A stretch of DNA of 64,000 bases from an uncultured Clostridium sp. (lineage in GTDB: Bacteria; Bacillota; Clostridia; Lachnospirales; Lachnospiraceae), in assembly GCA_947644195.1 (NCBI GenBank), contig CANRZB010000008.1, positions 29,801 through 93,800 of the forward strand, in the 5' to 3' direction. Numbering within the stretch: position 1 is the first letter of the stretch; every line of letters begins with the position of its first letter. Below are positions 9,947 to 19,716 of the stretch, piece by piece. Below the pieces are notes generated by a model. It was not told where the DNA came from. It ran no database searches and saw only the letters and a list, made by a program, of their open reading frames with translations. Position numbers and translations under genes: made by a program.

Positions 9947-11956
9947 ATGGAACTCATCAAAGAAATTAACTTAAATATCAAACAACCCAACAATGTTCAA
10001 CTCATTCATGTCATGCAGGGATCCATACAATCCGTGAAAATAATCGCCCATCTATATGATGGCAACCAACCTTATATAATACCGGATACCGTATTAGAGT
10101 ATCAACTTTTAGGGGTTCTCCCATCAGGCAAGTACCTGATGGATGGCAATGTTTTGAAGTATGACGCAACCAGTGTGACCTTTTTGATCAATCAAAATAT
10201 GATGGCAAAAGCGGGCTATGTCTCTTTCTCCCTTTCCCTCATTGATTCCCAGGACAATTCGATTGCAGAAACCTATCCTGCCAAAATTATGGTTACCGCA
10301 ATTCCGGGGCAGGAGAGCGAACAAGTCGATGAAATACCCATCATTACGCAATCTCTGGCTGAAGTTACCGAAAAAACCAGAATTGCTGTCCAGTCTGCGA
10401 ATACAGCGAACACAAAAGCTGCCGAAGCCTCCGATAGCGCCATGCATGCTGCTCAGTCGCAAGCCAATGCAAAACTCTCGGAAACAAGTGCCTCCAATGA
10501 TGCTGCCACAGCGACATCGAAAGCAGCCCAGTCAGAGACAAGCGCTGTCGATGCCGCAAATAGCGCTGCAGATGCCACACTATCTGCTAGTACGGCTGCC
10601 TCAAAAGCTAATGATGCTTTCAATAGCGCAAACACAGCAAACACAAAAGCTGCCGAAGCCTACGATAGCGCAAATCAATCCCAGAGTTATGCCATTGGAA
10701 CTGGAAATGTCCGGCCAAACGAAGCTATGGACAATGCAAAATATTATTTTGAGCAGGCAAAATCAATCTCTGAAAGTTTATCCGGAGCACTACGTCCCAT
10801 GGGTACGGTAACATTTGCCAACTTGCCAGATTTAGAAAATGTAACAGCTGGAGATATGTATAATATTTCTGATCAATTCATTACCAATAGCAATTTTAAA
10901 GAGGAAACCGGTGCTACCATACCTGCTGGATCTAACATATACAAAACAGCAGATAACAAGTGGGATGTTCTTGCGGGCAGTCCGGTAACAGGGATCAAAG
11001 GAAATATGGAATCCTCTTATCGCAAAGGCAATGTGAACCTTACTGCCAACGATATTGGTGCTTTTGGCGACTGCGGTACAGCAGCAGACGGAACGGATTT
11101 AAATACATTAATTACCTCTGGGATGTACTTTTTTATGGCAGCACGAAATTACACAGATATGCCACCGAACGTAACAAACGGATTGATGCTTGTATACCGA
11201 TATGGCACCATGTGTAAACAGATTTTTCTCAGATATGGTTCGCCTAATTCCAATGATAGCAATACGTATATCAGAATGATTGTTAATGCAGGAAACACAA
11301 ATGCATCCGCAACCTCCTGGCAAAAATTCTCTGTAGATCAGGAAATTGCATCCAAATATCTTCCGAAAACCGGAGGTACATTAACCGGAACATTGCTTGG
11401 TACCACAATCATAGGAAACCAGATACAAGTAAAAAACACGGGACAGCCACAGGCGCTGATCGTCAGAACAGATAGTAATGGCAATACCGTCAGAGCAGGT
11501 ATGCTGCAAATTTCCACAGGTAATAATTTAGGCATCTGGGATGTCACAAACAGTAAATGGATGTGCTATTCTAACTTAGATGGTACCAATGTCCGCTTTT
11601 TGGGAAAAGCGGACGACTCCTACAAAGCGGATACTGCCACGAAAGCTACACAGGATGGGAGCGGAAATAATATAGTAAATACTTACGCAAAAGCAACATG
11701 GATAAAAGGAGGCACTGGTATTAGCGGAAAATCAAGTTACACTGTTCCTAATACCGCCAAAGAAGTATTAATTCTGATTAAAATTAGTGTTCAGCAAAAC
11801 GCCGTTGTTGGTAACTATATACTACCACTGCCCATAAGCGATTCTAATCTATTTACTAGCATATCTTCTTCCAGCACAATAATAGCATTAAATATAAACA
11901 GCCGGACTATTACCGGAAAAAGCGATAATATTATTTATGATGTATATTATAGATAA
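9947..11956 (+). CDS. BppU-family baseplate upper protein with tail-fibre C-terminus
   Basis: A 669-residue protein after AAGGAGGTAACC. Residues 1-125 match the BppU N-terminal domain pattern (KEINLNIKQPN...GSIQSVKI...VLEYQLLGVLPSGKYLM...KAGYVSFSLSLID). Residues 145-250 are an Ala/Ser-rich helical linker with a duplicated 'NTANTKAAEA' block, as in trimeric fibre stalks. Residues about 365-465 resemble a pyocin-knob/tail-fibre domain (GDCGTAADGTDLNTLITSGMY), followed by the common fibre element 'YLPKTGGTLTG' and a small globular C-terminus. It likely forms the receptor-binding baseplate assembly. It is the last gene of the phage segment and runs toward pepP. Confidence 0.8.
   Translation: MELIKEINLNIKQPNNVQLIHVMQGSIQSVKIIAHLYDGNQPYIIPDTVLEYQLLGVLPSGKYLMDGNVLKYDATSVTFLINQNMMAKAGYVSFSLSLIDSQDNSIAETYPAKIMVTAIPGQESEQVDEIPIITQSLAEVTEKTRIAVQSANTANTKAAEASDSAMHAAQSQANAKLSETSASNDAATATSKAAQSETSAVDAANSAADATLSASTAASKANDAFNSANTANTKAAEAYDSANQSQSYAIGTGNVRPNEAMDNAKYYFEQAKSISESLSGALRPMGTVTFANLPDLENVTAGDMYNISDQFITNSNFKEETGATIPAGSNIYKTADNKWDVLAGSPVTGIKGNMESSYRKGNVNLTANDIGAFGDCGTAADGTDLNTLITSGMYFFMAARNYTDMPPNVTNGLMLVYRYGTMCKQIFLRYGSPNSNDSNTYIRMIVNAGNTNASATSWQKFSVDQEIASKYLPKTGGTLTGTLLGTTIIGNQIQVKNTGQPQALIVRTDSNGNTVRAGMLQISTGNNLGIWDVTNSKWMCYSNLDGTNVRFLGKADDSYKADTATKATQDGSGNNIVNTYAKATWIKGGTGISGKSSYTVPNTAKEVLILIKISVQQNAVVGNYILPLPISDSNLFTSISSSSTIIALNINSRTITGKSDNIIYDVYYR
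10397..10671 (+). repeat. Duplicated 44-bp segment in the BppU stalk
   Basis: Bases 10397-10440 recur at 10628-10671 with about 40 of 44 positions identical, both encoding A-N-T-A-N-T-K-A-A-E-A. The copies flank a more divergent Ala-rich region, so the stalk probably changes length by recombination between them. Confidence 0.7.
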
Positions 11957-11974
11957 CTAACATATCAACGATAT

Positions 11975-12018
11975 AACATGGTAATAGAATGTACCTCAAT
12001 CTATTACCATGTTTTTTC
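11975..12018 (+). terminator. Rho-independent terminator of the phage tail cluster
   Basis: AACATGGTAATAGA and TCTATTACCATGTT form a perfect 14-bp stem with an 11-nt loop, followed directly by a T run and CTC. It lies 18 bases after the BppU stop codon, between convergent BppU and pepP, and marks the end of the phage transcription unit. Confidence 0.9.
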
Positions 12019-12022
12019 TCTT

Positions 12023-13870
12023 TTATGCTCCTAATGGTATATCCTCAACCGACACCACAGCCGTCGCTTCTCGCAGCCACTCCCGCTCCTCCGGAGTCAG
12101 ATACGGCGCAAGCGCTTCATAAACCCTGGCATGGTATTCATTTAACAGCCTCAGATCCTCTGCCTCCATACATTCCGGCAGGATAGCATCCCGGTCAAAT
12201 GGCACCAACGTCAAAGTCTCAAACCGCATGAAATCCCCATCTTCTGTCTGTTGGTCTCGCAGGCATAATATCAGGTTTTCCAGGCGGATCCCATATTCCC
12301 CCTCGATATAAACTCCAGGTTCATTGGAAGTAATCATTCCCTCCTGCAGCACCGTGCCAATATGATTTCCGATTTCCCGTTGCCGGATCCCCTGGGGGCC
12401 TTCATGGACATTGAGCAGGTAACCAACCCCATGTCCTGTGCCGTGATTATAGTCCAATCCCAGGCGCCATAAGGGTTCTCTCGCCAGATAATCCAGATGG
12501 GTACCACTAGTACCATACTTAAAATACGAATTCCCCAATCTGAGATTGCCACGCAGAACCGCCGTATACCGCTCTTTCTGCTCCCTGCTGATCTCTCCAA
12601 TGGCAACGGTACGGGTGATATCTGTCGTTCCCTGTAAATAATGTCCCCCGGTATCCATTAACACCAACGTATTCGGTTCAATCGCTGCATCCGTTTTTTC
12701 GGTAGGTTCATAGTGAACAATGGCGCCATGTTCTCCCGCTGCAATGATGGGGGCAAAACTCTGGCCCAGATAATGCGGACGTTCCTGCCGGTACTGTTCC
12801 AGGCGGTTTGCCACGGCCAGTTCTGTCAATTCACCGTCTTGCAACTCCCCGGACGCCTGCTGCTGTTTCAGCCAGCAAATCAGTTTTGTCACGGCGACAC
12901 CATCCTGTATGTGGGCATCTCTCATATTATCCATCTCTGTTTCATTTTTTACAGCTTTTGCAAGACTGGTAGGATTTGGCCGGCAGACAATGTTCACATC
13001 CTCTGGAATACAAGAACGCAGAGCAACATTGACCGATCTTCCATCCAACAGAATCCGCTTTCCCGCCTCCAATTGTTTTAAATCCTCATATATCTGAAAA
13101 TATGGTTTTATCAATACACCATCCCGAGAAAAGGCATCCTCCACCGATCCCTCCCACGCTTCCTGTGCCATATACAGAATTGCCTGTGTCTGAGTAATCA
13201 CCGAATACGCCAAAGCAACCGGATTGTATGCGATATCACTTCCTCGAAAGTTATAGAGCCAGGCAATGTCATCCAGAGAAGCCAGCAAATGCAGATCCAC
13301 TTGTTTTTGCTGAAATTGCTGACGAAGATCCGCCAATTTCTCCGCACGGGTTTTTCCGCTATACTTCTCCTCCAACAGCCACACTGGTTCTGCCGGAAGT
13401 GACGGCCTGTCCTGCCAAATCTTACCCACCAGATCCTGGTCTTCCACATAGGTAATCGAAAGGGATTCCAACCGTTTCTGAATCTGATCCGCATAGGAAA
13501 CACTGACGGTTCGACCATCATATCCCAGACATTGTCCATGCTTCATATGATCTCCCAGATAGTCGAGCAGCGCAGGCACACCCGGGTTTCCCATCTTCCA
13601 CAGGGTAATTCCGGTATCACGCAGCTGCTCCTCTGCCTGAATAAAATATCTGCCATCGGTCCACAAACCTGCTTCCTCTGCCATCACGAGTAAACTGCCC
13701 GCTGATCCATCAAAACCCGACATATATTCCCGGCACTTAAAATACTCCCCCACATATTCGGAAGCATGAAAATCCGCTGAAAGAATGAGATACACATCCA
13801 TCCCCTGTTCCAACATAAGACGGCGCAATTCTGCCAGCCGTTCCCTGATTTCCCTACGATTTTCTACCAT
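12023..13870 (-). CDS. pepP: Xaa-Pro aminopeptidase (M24B, three-domain aminopeptidase P)
   Basis: A 615-residue cytosolic metallopeptidase that removes N-terminal residues preceding proline. Two creatinase-type N-terminal domains (about 1-300; 'SGFDGSAGSLLVMAEEAGLW', 'DGRYFIQAEEQL') precede a pita-bread M24 catalytic domain. The five metal ligands are visible at about D406 (LVLMDTGGH), D417 (TTDITRT), H480 (HGTGHGVG), E517 (TSNEPGV) and E531 (GIRLENL), so it should be active. The length of about 600 fits the long bacterial/eukaryotic-type APP form. The start follows GGAAGGGAGAG. It is a single-gene unit: a terminator for the upstream gene lies at 13963-14011 and the phage terminator is downstream. 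The gene symbol is generic for this activity. Confidence 0.93.
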   Translation of the reverse strand: MVENRREIRERLAELRRLMLEQGMDVYLILSADFHASEYVGEYFKCREYMSGFDGSAGSLLVMAEEAGLWTDGRYFIQAEEQLRDTGITLWKMGNPGVPALLDYLGDHMKHGQCLGYDGRTVSVSYADQIQKRLESLSITYVEDQDLVGKIWQDRPSLPAEPVWLLEEKYSGKTRAEKLADLRQQFQQKQVDLHLLASLDDIAWLYNFRGSDIAYNPVALAYSVITQTQAILYMAQEAWEGSVEDAFSRDGVLIKPYFQIYEDLKQLEAGKRILLDGRSVNVALRSCIPEDVNIVCRPNPTSLAKAVKNETEMDNMRDAHIQDGVAVTKLICWLKQQQASGELQDGELTELAVANRLEQYRQERPHYLGQSFAPIIAAGEHGAIVHYEPTEKTDAAIEPNTLVLMDTGGHYLQGTTDITRTVAIGEISREQKERYTAVLRGNLRLGNSYFKYGTSGTHLDYLAREPLWRLGLDYNHGTGHGVGYLLNVHEGPQGIRQREIGNHIGTVLQEGMITSNEPGVYIEGEYGIRLENLILCLRDQQTEDGDFMRFETLTLVPFDRDAILPECMEAEDLRLLNEYHARVYEALAPYLTPEEREWLREATAVVSVEDIPLGA

Positions 13871-13962
13871 AATTCTCTCCCTTCCTCTGTGCTTGGCTTG
13901 CTCGTATACTGACCCGCCTTCCTAGCGTACCGTGAATCATCCGTTGTACCAGACCGAAAAAA

Positions 13963-14011
13963 GAGACCAGGAACATCTGTGAAACATCTTCTCCACCGAT
14001 CTCCTGGCCTC
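13963..14011 (-). terminator. Terminator of the C-type-lectin-like surface protein gene
   Basis: On the minus strand GAGGCCAGGA and TCCTGGTCTC pair (one G-T) and are followed by TTTTTTCGG. It lies 26 bases past the stop of the 1330-residue protein and separates it from pepP. Confidence 0.8.
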
Positions 14012-14037
14012 ATCCTTACTATAGAATACGATCCAAA

Positions 14038-17000
14038 CTATTTAATCCCCGTCAGATACAAGTACAAAATATACGTCTTATTATTCTGTTTTACGGTTGT
14101 TCGAATCAAAGAACTGCCTAATCTCTTAGCCTTATAGCGTCCCTTCTTATTAATCGTAAAGTTCTTCGTATTAAAGGATTTGTATTTTACCTTTGACTTT
14201 TTATTCAGATCTACAATACCAATCTTCGTTGATTTGTTCAGCTTTCTCTGTTTATTCAACAGCAGAGTCGGTGTTTTGATCTGTTTTGCTTTGAGTTTCT
14301 TAAGCTCTTTTGCATTCTTAAATTTCTTCTTTACAATCAGACGGATCACCAGACGGTTGGTATATTTACCCTTAATTGCGGTAATGGTCAGATTCGCCTT
14401 ACCAACTTTCTTCGCCTTGATCACACCTTTTTTACTGATAGTAGCTACCTTCTTATTCGTTGACGTTGTGATAATCGTTGCGCCTTTACACTTAACCATC
14501 TTGACCTTGGATTTCGTTCCCTTTTTCATCAGCTTTCTCATATTAAAGCTAGGAATCTTCCATTTCTTGGCCATCGCCAACAACTGTTCATAGGTATATG
14601 GGCAACCTCTTGCCTTTAATTTTTCATTTACGGCCGCCTTCTCACGGGCTGTCATCTTCTTCCAGGTGGATTCTCCAGATATAATAATATCTCTGGTAGC
14701 ATCATTTACCTTGGTAATCAGTTTCTTCTTGGCATCCGTGACATAATCCTTGATAAACTTCTCCGCCTTATCTTCCTCGGCTTTCGTGTACTGCGTCCCC
14801 TGGTTTGCAGAAGCCTTAACCTCAGATCCTACAATATCTTTGGAACCATTCGTCACATTTCCCGGGTTGACATCCTTTCCTGCCGAAATTGGAATTGCTA
14901 CAATACGGTAAGTTCCATCTGCCGGCAGCTTGGTATAGGTAACCACACCCTGATTTCCTGTACTCCAAACCGTAGTACCCTTTTCATCAAAAACATAATT
15001 GCCATTGCTGTCAATCGTTACCGTAACCGGTTTGTACTCGTTTCCGTCTTTCTTTAAGATGGCATACTGATAATCCGTCTTGGCAGGATCTACGGCAATC
15101 GTAATCGTGTCGGTATCCTTATCATAACTCGTCTTTGGATCTTCGATTGGCAGGCTTTCCGTCGGCTTCTTGAGCTCTGTTGCATCAATTTCCTTGGAAC
15201 CGTCAATGATCTTGCTCGGATCAATATCATCCGGGTTTCTGCCATCTTCCAATTCGCAAGGGATCGCTACAATACGGTAAGTTCCGTCTGCCGGAAGTTT
15301 TGTAAAGGTAACCACTTCCTGCTGACCATCACTCCATTTTGTCGTGCTGTCCTTATCGAATACATAATTACCATTTTCGTCACGGGTAATGGTCACTGGC
15401 TGATAAATACCATCCACTTTCTTTAATACCGCATACTGGTAATCCGGCTTGGCAGGATCTACTGTGATCGTTATTGTATCCGTAGACGGATCATATTCGG
15501 TCTTTGGATCCTCAATCTGGATACCAAGCGTTTCCGTATTGGTACGAATAATTTGTCTCTCCTTGATATCATAAGACTTATCCTTATCAACATAGAAATA
15601 AAGGATACCACCTGGAACTTCAGAGCTATAATATCCTTCCTTATCCGGTGTCAATTCATTTCCATTTTCATCTTTTACCACCAGATCCTCTGGCACTTTC
15701 TGGGTAATAAATTCCCAAACCGTGTATCCGGTACTTTCTGCCGTCGGTGTTACTTTGATAACACGTTTTCCATCTCCCGGATCTTCTCCTGGATTTGGAT
15801 CAATCCCAATGTCGGCATTGGTTCTCTTGGCATCGTATGGAACGGAGCTAACCGATCCAGTGTAATCTACCTCATCCCCATAAACGACTACGGCTACCTT
15901 ACGGTCAATGTCATCCTCTTTCAAAATGTAGTTCTTATCTGTCGCACCCGGAATCGGCTGGAACAGACCATCGTCATTCGTGACGAACCACTGGTAGGTC
16001 AATGTCGGCTGTGCCCCTTCCGGTATGACACCTTTCGTGTCTGCTGACAGAATCGTTCCTGCCTTTACAACCGGAATGTCATCATCATCCAGTGTTTTGT
16101 TTTCAATGGTTACAACACCTGAAATTGGTTCTTTCGGTGAATTCTTGTCGGTTACGGTATATGGGGTTGAAGTAACTGCACCCTCGTAATCCTCACCTTT
16201 TTCCTCATTCGGTGTAACGGTAACTACTAACTGTTTGCCCTGATTATCGGCTGGAACCGTATAAGTCGGTTCGTTAGCACCGTCAATCTTCTCATAGCTG
16301 TCCTTATCCGGATCATAGATATACCACTGATAATCCAGAACCGGCTTTGCACCTTCCGGTGTCACTCCATCAATATTTGCTTTTACAATCGGATCACCAT
16401 TGCTTGCCTTGCCATCTTCCTCTACTAAAACGACACCACCGATTTCCACTTTCTTATGTTCGTTATCTTTTACGGAAGTGTTATAAGGTTTTGACTCTGC
16501 CAAATAGGTATGCGGTGTACCCTCATCGTCATTTTTCTCCACGGTCACACGCACGATAATCTTGTTACCCAGATCTTCTTCTGTCAGGTTGTAGGTCTGG
16601 TCAGTGGCACCATCAATAATCACAGGCACACCATTCTTATCCTGACGCAGCCACTGATAGGACAGATCCTGCTCTGGATCTAGATCCCATGCCTCGTTTC
16701 TGTCCAGAATATCGGTAATATCTGCTTCTAACGGAGTTCCTACCACACAATTCTGATATGGATCCCTGTTCAGAATTTCTACATCGCCTCTCAAAGGATC
16801 CTTGTCGTCCTTACCATCGTTAATCGGATCATCGGAATCATCTGCAGAATCCTTCGTTACTGTATAAGTCTGCTCTCCCAAGGTCTCATTAAACTTCTCG
16901 TCATCCCCCGGGAATCCACCAAATTCTATATAGAAACCATGAGTATCATCAATGCGGTGGTCATTCCAACGTCCCTGCATATATTGACCATAATATCCAA

Positions 17001-18030
17001 ATGCTTCCTGAGGGAAAATTCCACCACCACCATTTGGCTCTGAGAAACCATCTCCGTCTTTTTCCGTTCCCCAGTTTGAAAAATGATTGTCATAGGTCTG
17101 GAACCCACCGGTTGTCGTACTGTTCTGCGAACTTGTCTGATAACCAAATTCCGTATCTGTCTCTGGTCCAGTAATCCATTTCCAGACGAAGTCCTCCTGC
17201 GCATTGCTGTTATCTTCTTTCATTCTGGCAATTGGCTGCCATTCGATGTCATCATCTCCATAAGCACTGCCCTCAGCCAATTTCGCACGGGTACATCCCA
17301 ACCAACCTGTCGCGTTCCAGAAATTAGAGAAGATAAAACGGTCTTCTGCTCGGCTGGTAATTGTGGCAAGATATCCCTTTACTCCACCGAATTCTGCCTT
17401 TTTACACAGTTTGTACGCCTGATCCCAAGTCAGAGTAGCATTCGCTCCCCAGCCACCAAACGCGTAGAAATGACCATTAAAATACTTCAAATAAACCTCG
17501 GAACCATTGAGATTCACTTTCTTTTCATTGTCATTCAACGTAGTCGCTGAAATAGATACGATCTGACTGGCTGATGACGTAGTAACAAACTGAACACGGC
17601 TGATAAAGTCATCCAGCTTCGCTTTTGTCGTCCCATCTTTCCATGAGAACACAATCGTGGAATACTGACTGTCCGTAGAAACCTCGACAAACTTATCATC
17701 GGCACTCATGTAATTGTCTGCAATCGTTCCATCAGACAAAATACCCATTGCCTTGGTTGCATCCAATTTACTCTGGGGTATCTTGAAATATCCCGAATCT
17801 ACTGTGATCGTCATGTCATAAAATTTCTTATTGGTATCCGACATTTTTACATTGGCATCCGGATACGTATAATAAGTACCATGATTCTCCAGTTGTCCTA
17901 ACTCAATCGTTCCCCCTCCCGCTGCCTCGGCTGTCTGCTTCACGAACACCGGTCCGCTTAAACATCCAACGAGCATTGCAAACGCTAGGAGAAAAGACAT
18001 GAATTTCTTCCTTCTTCCTTTCTGTTTCAT
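14038..18030 (-). CDS. Large secreted protein with C-type-lectin-like domain and Ig-like repeats
   Basis: The track starts at 18093, but AGGAGGTG precedes the ATG at 18030 (MKQKGRRKKFM), giving 1330 residues with a clear signal peptide (KKFMSFLLAFAMLVGCLSGPVFVKQTAEAA). Residues about 60-190 are beta-rich. About 190-390 form a C-type-lectin-like domain (TWDQAYKLCKKAEFGGVKGYLATITSRAEDRFIF ... ending near GRWNDHRIDD and GFYIEFGG). Then come three or four 'LSYQWLRQD'-type Ig-like modules, two 123-residue duplicated repeats (IEDPKT...ADGTYRIVAIP) and a strongly basic Ig-like (BIG_2-like) C-terminus. No LPXTG motif is present, so attachment may be through the basic C-terminus. Role inferred: adhesion or glycan binding. 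It has its own consensus promoter and terminator. Ligand unknown. Confidence 0.8.
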   Translation of the reverse strand: MKQKGRRKKFMSFLLAFAMLVGCLSGPVFVKQTAEAAGGGTIELGQLENHGTYYTYPDANVKMSDTNKKFYDMTITVDSGYFKIPQSKLDATKAMGILSDGTIADNYMSADDKFVEVSTDSQYSTIVFSWKDGTTKAKLDDFISRVQFVTTSSASQIVSISATTLNDNEKKVNLNGSEVYLKYFNGHFYAFGGWGANATLTWDQAYKLCKKAEFGGVKGYLATITSRAEDRFIFSNFWNATGWLGCTRAKLAEGSAYGDDDIEWQPIARMKEDNSNAQEDFVWKWITGPETDTEFGYQTSSQNSTTTGGFQTYDNHFSNWGTEKDGDGFSEPNGGGGIFPQEAFGYYGQYMQGRWNDHRIDDTHGFYIEFGGFPGDDEKFNETLGEQTYTVTKDSADDSDDPINDGKDDKDPLRGDVEILNRDPYQNCVVGTPLEADITDILDRNEAWDLDPEQDLSYQWLRQDKNGVPVIIDGATDQTYNLTEEDLGNKIIVRVTVEKNDDEGTPHTYLAESKPYNTSVKDNEHKKVEIGGVVLVEEDGKASNGDPIVKANIDGVTPEGAKPVLDYQWYIYDPDKDSYEKIDGANEPTYTVPADNQGKQLVVTVTPNEEKGEDYEGAVTSTPYTVTDKNSPKEPISGVVTIENKTLDDDDIPVVKAGTILSADTKGVIPEGAQPTLTYQWFVTNDDGLFQPIPGATDKNYILKEDDIDRKVAVVVYGDEVDYTGSVSSVPYDAKRTNADIGIDPNPGEDPGDGKRVIKVTPTAESTGYTVWEFITQKVPEDLVVKDENGNELTPDKEGYYSSEVPGGILYFYVDKDKSYDIKERQIIRTNTETLGIQIEDPKTEYDPSTDTITITVDPAKPDYQYAVLKKVDGIYQPVTITRDENGNYVFDKDSTTKWSDGQQEVVTFTKLPADGTYRIVAIPCELEDGRNPDDIDPSKIIDGSKEIDATELKKPTESLPIEDPKTSYDKDTDTITIAVDPAKTDYQYAILKKDGNEYKPVTVTIDSNGNYVFDEKGTTVWSTGNQGVVTYTKLPADGTYRIVAIPISAGKDVNPGNVTNGSKDIVGSEVKASANQGTQYTKAEEDKAEKFIKDYVTDAKKKLITKVNDATRDIIISGESTWKKMTAREKAAVNEKLKARGCPYTYEQLLAMAKKWKIPSFNMRKLMKKGTKSKVKMVKCKGATIITTSTNKKVATISKKGVIKAKKVGKANLTITAIKGKYTNRLVIRLIVKKKFKNAKELKKLKAKQIKTPTLLLNKQRKLNKSTKIGIVDLNKKSKVKYKSFNTKNFTINKKGRYKAKRLGSSLIRTTVKQNNKTYILYLYLTGIK
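14824..15516 (-). repeat. Two tandem 123-residue repeats in the lectin-like surface protein
   Basis: The IEDPKT start of each copy lies at 15516 and 15147 (period 369 bp). Both copies keep TDTIT, DYQYA, NGNYVFD and KLPADGTYRIVAIP. High similarity suggests recent duplication of one module. Confidence 0.8.
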
Positions 18031-18117
18031 TTGCACACCTCCTGTTAGTTTTACAATAATTTGATGACACAACCAGCACGTACAAATGAGCACAGCCCTG
18101 TGTCAGTATCAACTTTT

Positions 18118-18146
18118 ATTATACTATCCCTACTATTTTATGTCAA
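18118..18146 (-). promoter_or_regulatory. Perfect consensus sigma-A promoter for the lectin-like protein
   Basis: On the minus strand TTGACA, a 17-base spacer and TATAAT, with no mismatch to the consensus. Transcription would start near 18111, leaving an untranslated leader of about 80 bases before the AGGAGG site of the gene starting at 18030. Confidence 0.9.
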
Positions 18147-18265
18147 CAAAGTAGAACCCTTCGAATCCTTATTTTCCAGCCATTTTCTGGCCATTTATCA
18201 CCAATTCTCTCCTTTGGAATCGTATCAATTTTTTGCCGATGAAAACCCGGATGCATCCTCCACTT

Positions 18266-19693
18266 TTAAAATCGGAAATCCCGTTTTCCTTCACACAGTT
18301 CCTCCAGATATTGGATCGCACGTTTCCGAACTTCCTCATTCGGCACATTCTGGATCTCCCTGGCAATCAAAGCCTCCCCAAGCTCTTTTGTTTCGGGGGC
18401 AGCATAGTCTTCCAGGTATTCCTTGAGTGTCATCAGGGCATTTGGCTGGCAGCAGTTGACAATCTGCCCGGATTTCAACAGAGACATAAATCGGTCTCCC
18501 GTGCGTCCTGCACGATAACAAGCCGTACAAAAACTAGGAATGTATCCCTGCGCCATCAACCAGTGAACCACCTCATCCAGACTCCGGGTATCGCTGACAT
18601 CAAACTGTGCAGAACTGTCGTCCCGAACTGGTTCCGTATAACCACCCACACTGGTTCTCGAACCGCCGCTGATCTGGGAAATTCCCAATTTTAATACATG
18701 CTCCCTCGTCTTCTGGGACTCCCTGGTAGATACAATCATTCCGGTATATGGCACAGCGATCCGAATGACTGCCACTATCTTTTCAAATATTTCATCCGGC
18801 ACAGCATTGCTGAAATCTGCCGTGTCAATATCATCTGCGGGGCAGATCCTTGGAACACTGATCGTATGCGACCCCACACCCTGCACCGCTTCCAGATGTT
18901 CCGCATGCATCAGGAGACCGACCAGCTCATAGCGGTATCCCTCCAGACCGAACAGCACTCCCAGACCAACATCATCAATACCGCCTTGCATCGCGCGGTC
19001 CATTGCCTCCGTGTGATACGCATAATCATGCTTTGGTCCGGTTGGGTGGAGCTGCTCATAGGATTCCTTGTGATAGGTTTCCTGGAACAATATGTAAGTA
19101 CCGATCCCCGCATCCTTTAAGCGGGTATATTCTTCTACCGAAGTGGCGGCAATATTGACATTAACCCGACGAATCGCACCGTTCTTATGTTTGATGCTGT
19201 AAATAGTATCAATACTTTCCAGAATATACTCCAGAGGATTATTTACCGGATCTTCCCCCGCCTCAATCGCCAAACGCTTATGTCCCATATCCTGCAGAGC
19301 AATCACTTCCTTGCGGATTTGCTCCTGCGTCAGCTTTATCCTTGGGATATGGCTGTTCTTGTAATGGTACGGGCAATAGGTACATCCATTCACACAATAA
19401 TTTGAGAGATATAACGGCGCAAACATGACAATCCGGTTTCCATAAAACTTCTCCTTAATCTCCATCGCCAGTTCCCGGATTTGCCGGTTGATTCCGGCAT
19501 CCTCACATTCCATTAACACGGCGGCTTCCTGATGGGAAATTCCTTTCGCCTGTCTCGCCTTCTCCAAAATTTCCCGGATCAGCCCCAGATTATTCTTGTT
19601 TTTCTTCGCATACTCCAGAGATTCCAAAATTTCCTCGTGATTAATAAATTCCTCCGCTTTGAGAGATTTCATATTATATTGATAACTGCTCAT
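18266..19693 (-). CDS. hydG: [FeFe]-hydrogenase H-cluster maturase HydG (radical SAM tyrosine lyase)
   Basis: Start reset to 19693 (MSSYQYN, after GGAGGTAAGT), giving 475 residues, the normal HydG length. The radical-SAM cysteines form CVNGCTYC (C100, C104, C107). The C-terminal auxiliary cluster motif CX2C-X22-C that defines HydG within the ThiH/HydG group is present (C389, C392, C415). HydG cleaves tyrosine to make the CO and CN ligands of the H-cluster. HydE, HydF and the hydrogenase itself are not in this window, so the gene is separated from its partners here. Upstream lies a short hairpin repeat (19717-19784). ThiH is the alternative, but it lacks the second cysteine motif. Confidence 0.95.
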   Translation of the reverse strand: MSSYQYNMKSLKAEEFINHEEILESLEYAKKNKNNLGLIREILEKARQAKGISHQEAAVLMECEDAGINRQIRELAMEIKEKFYGNRIVMFAPLYLSNYCVNGCTYCPYHYKNSHIPRIKLTQEQIRKEVIALQDMGHKRLAIEAGEDPVNNPLEYILESIDTIYSIKHKNGAIRRVNVNIAATSVEEYTRLKDAGIGTYILFQETYHKESYEQLHPTGPKHDYAYHTEAMDRAMQGGIDDVGLGVLFGLEGYRYELVGLLMHAEHLEAVQGVGSHTISVPRICPADDIDTADFSNAVPDEIFEKIVAVIRIAVPYTGMIVSTRESQKTREHVLKLGISQISGGSRTSVGGYTEPVRDDSSAQFDVSDTRSLDEVVHWLMAQGYIPSFCTACYRAGRTGDRFMSLLKSGQIVNCCQPNALMTLKEYLEDYAAPETKELGEALIAREIQNVPNEEVRKRAIQYLEELCEGKRDFRF

Positions 19694-19716
19694 ACTTACC
19701 TCCACTAATCTTTCTT

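Noticed and set aside
10218-10811. 197-residue plus-strand ORF
   Set aside because: Overlapping frame of the Ala-rich BppU stalk with no supporting start site.
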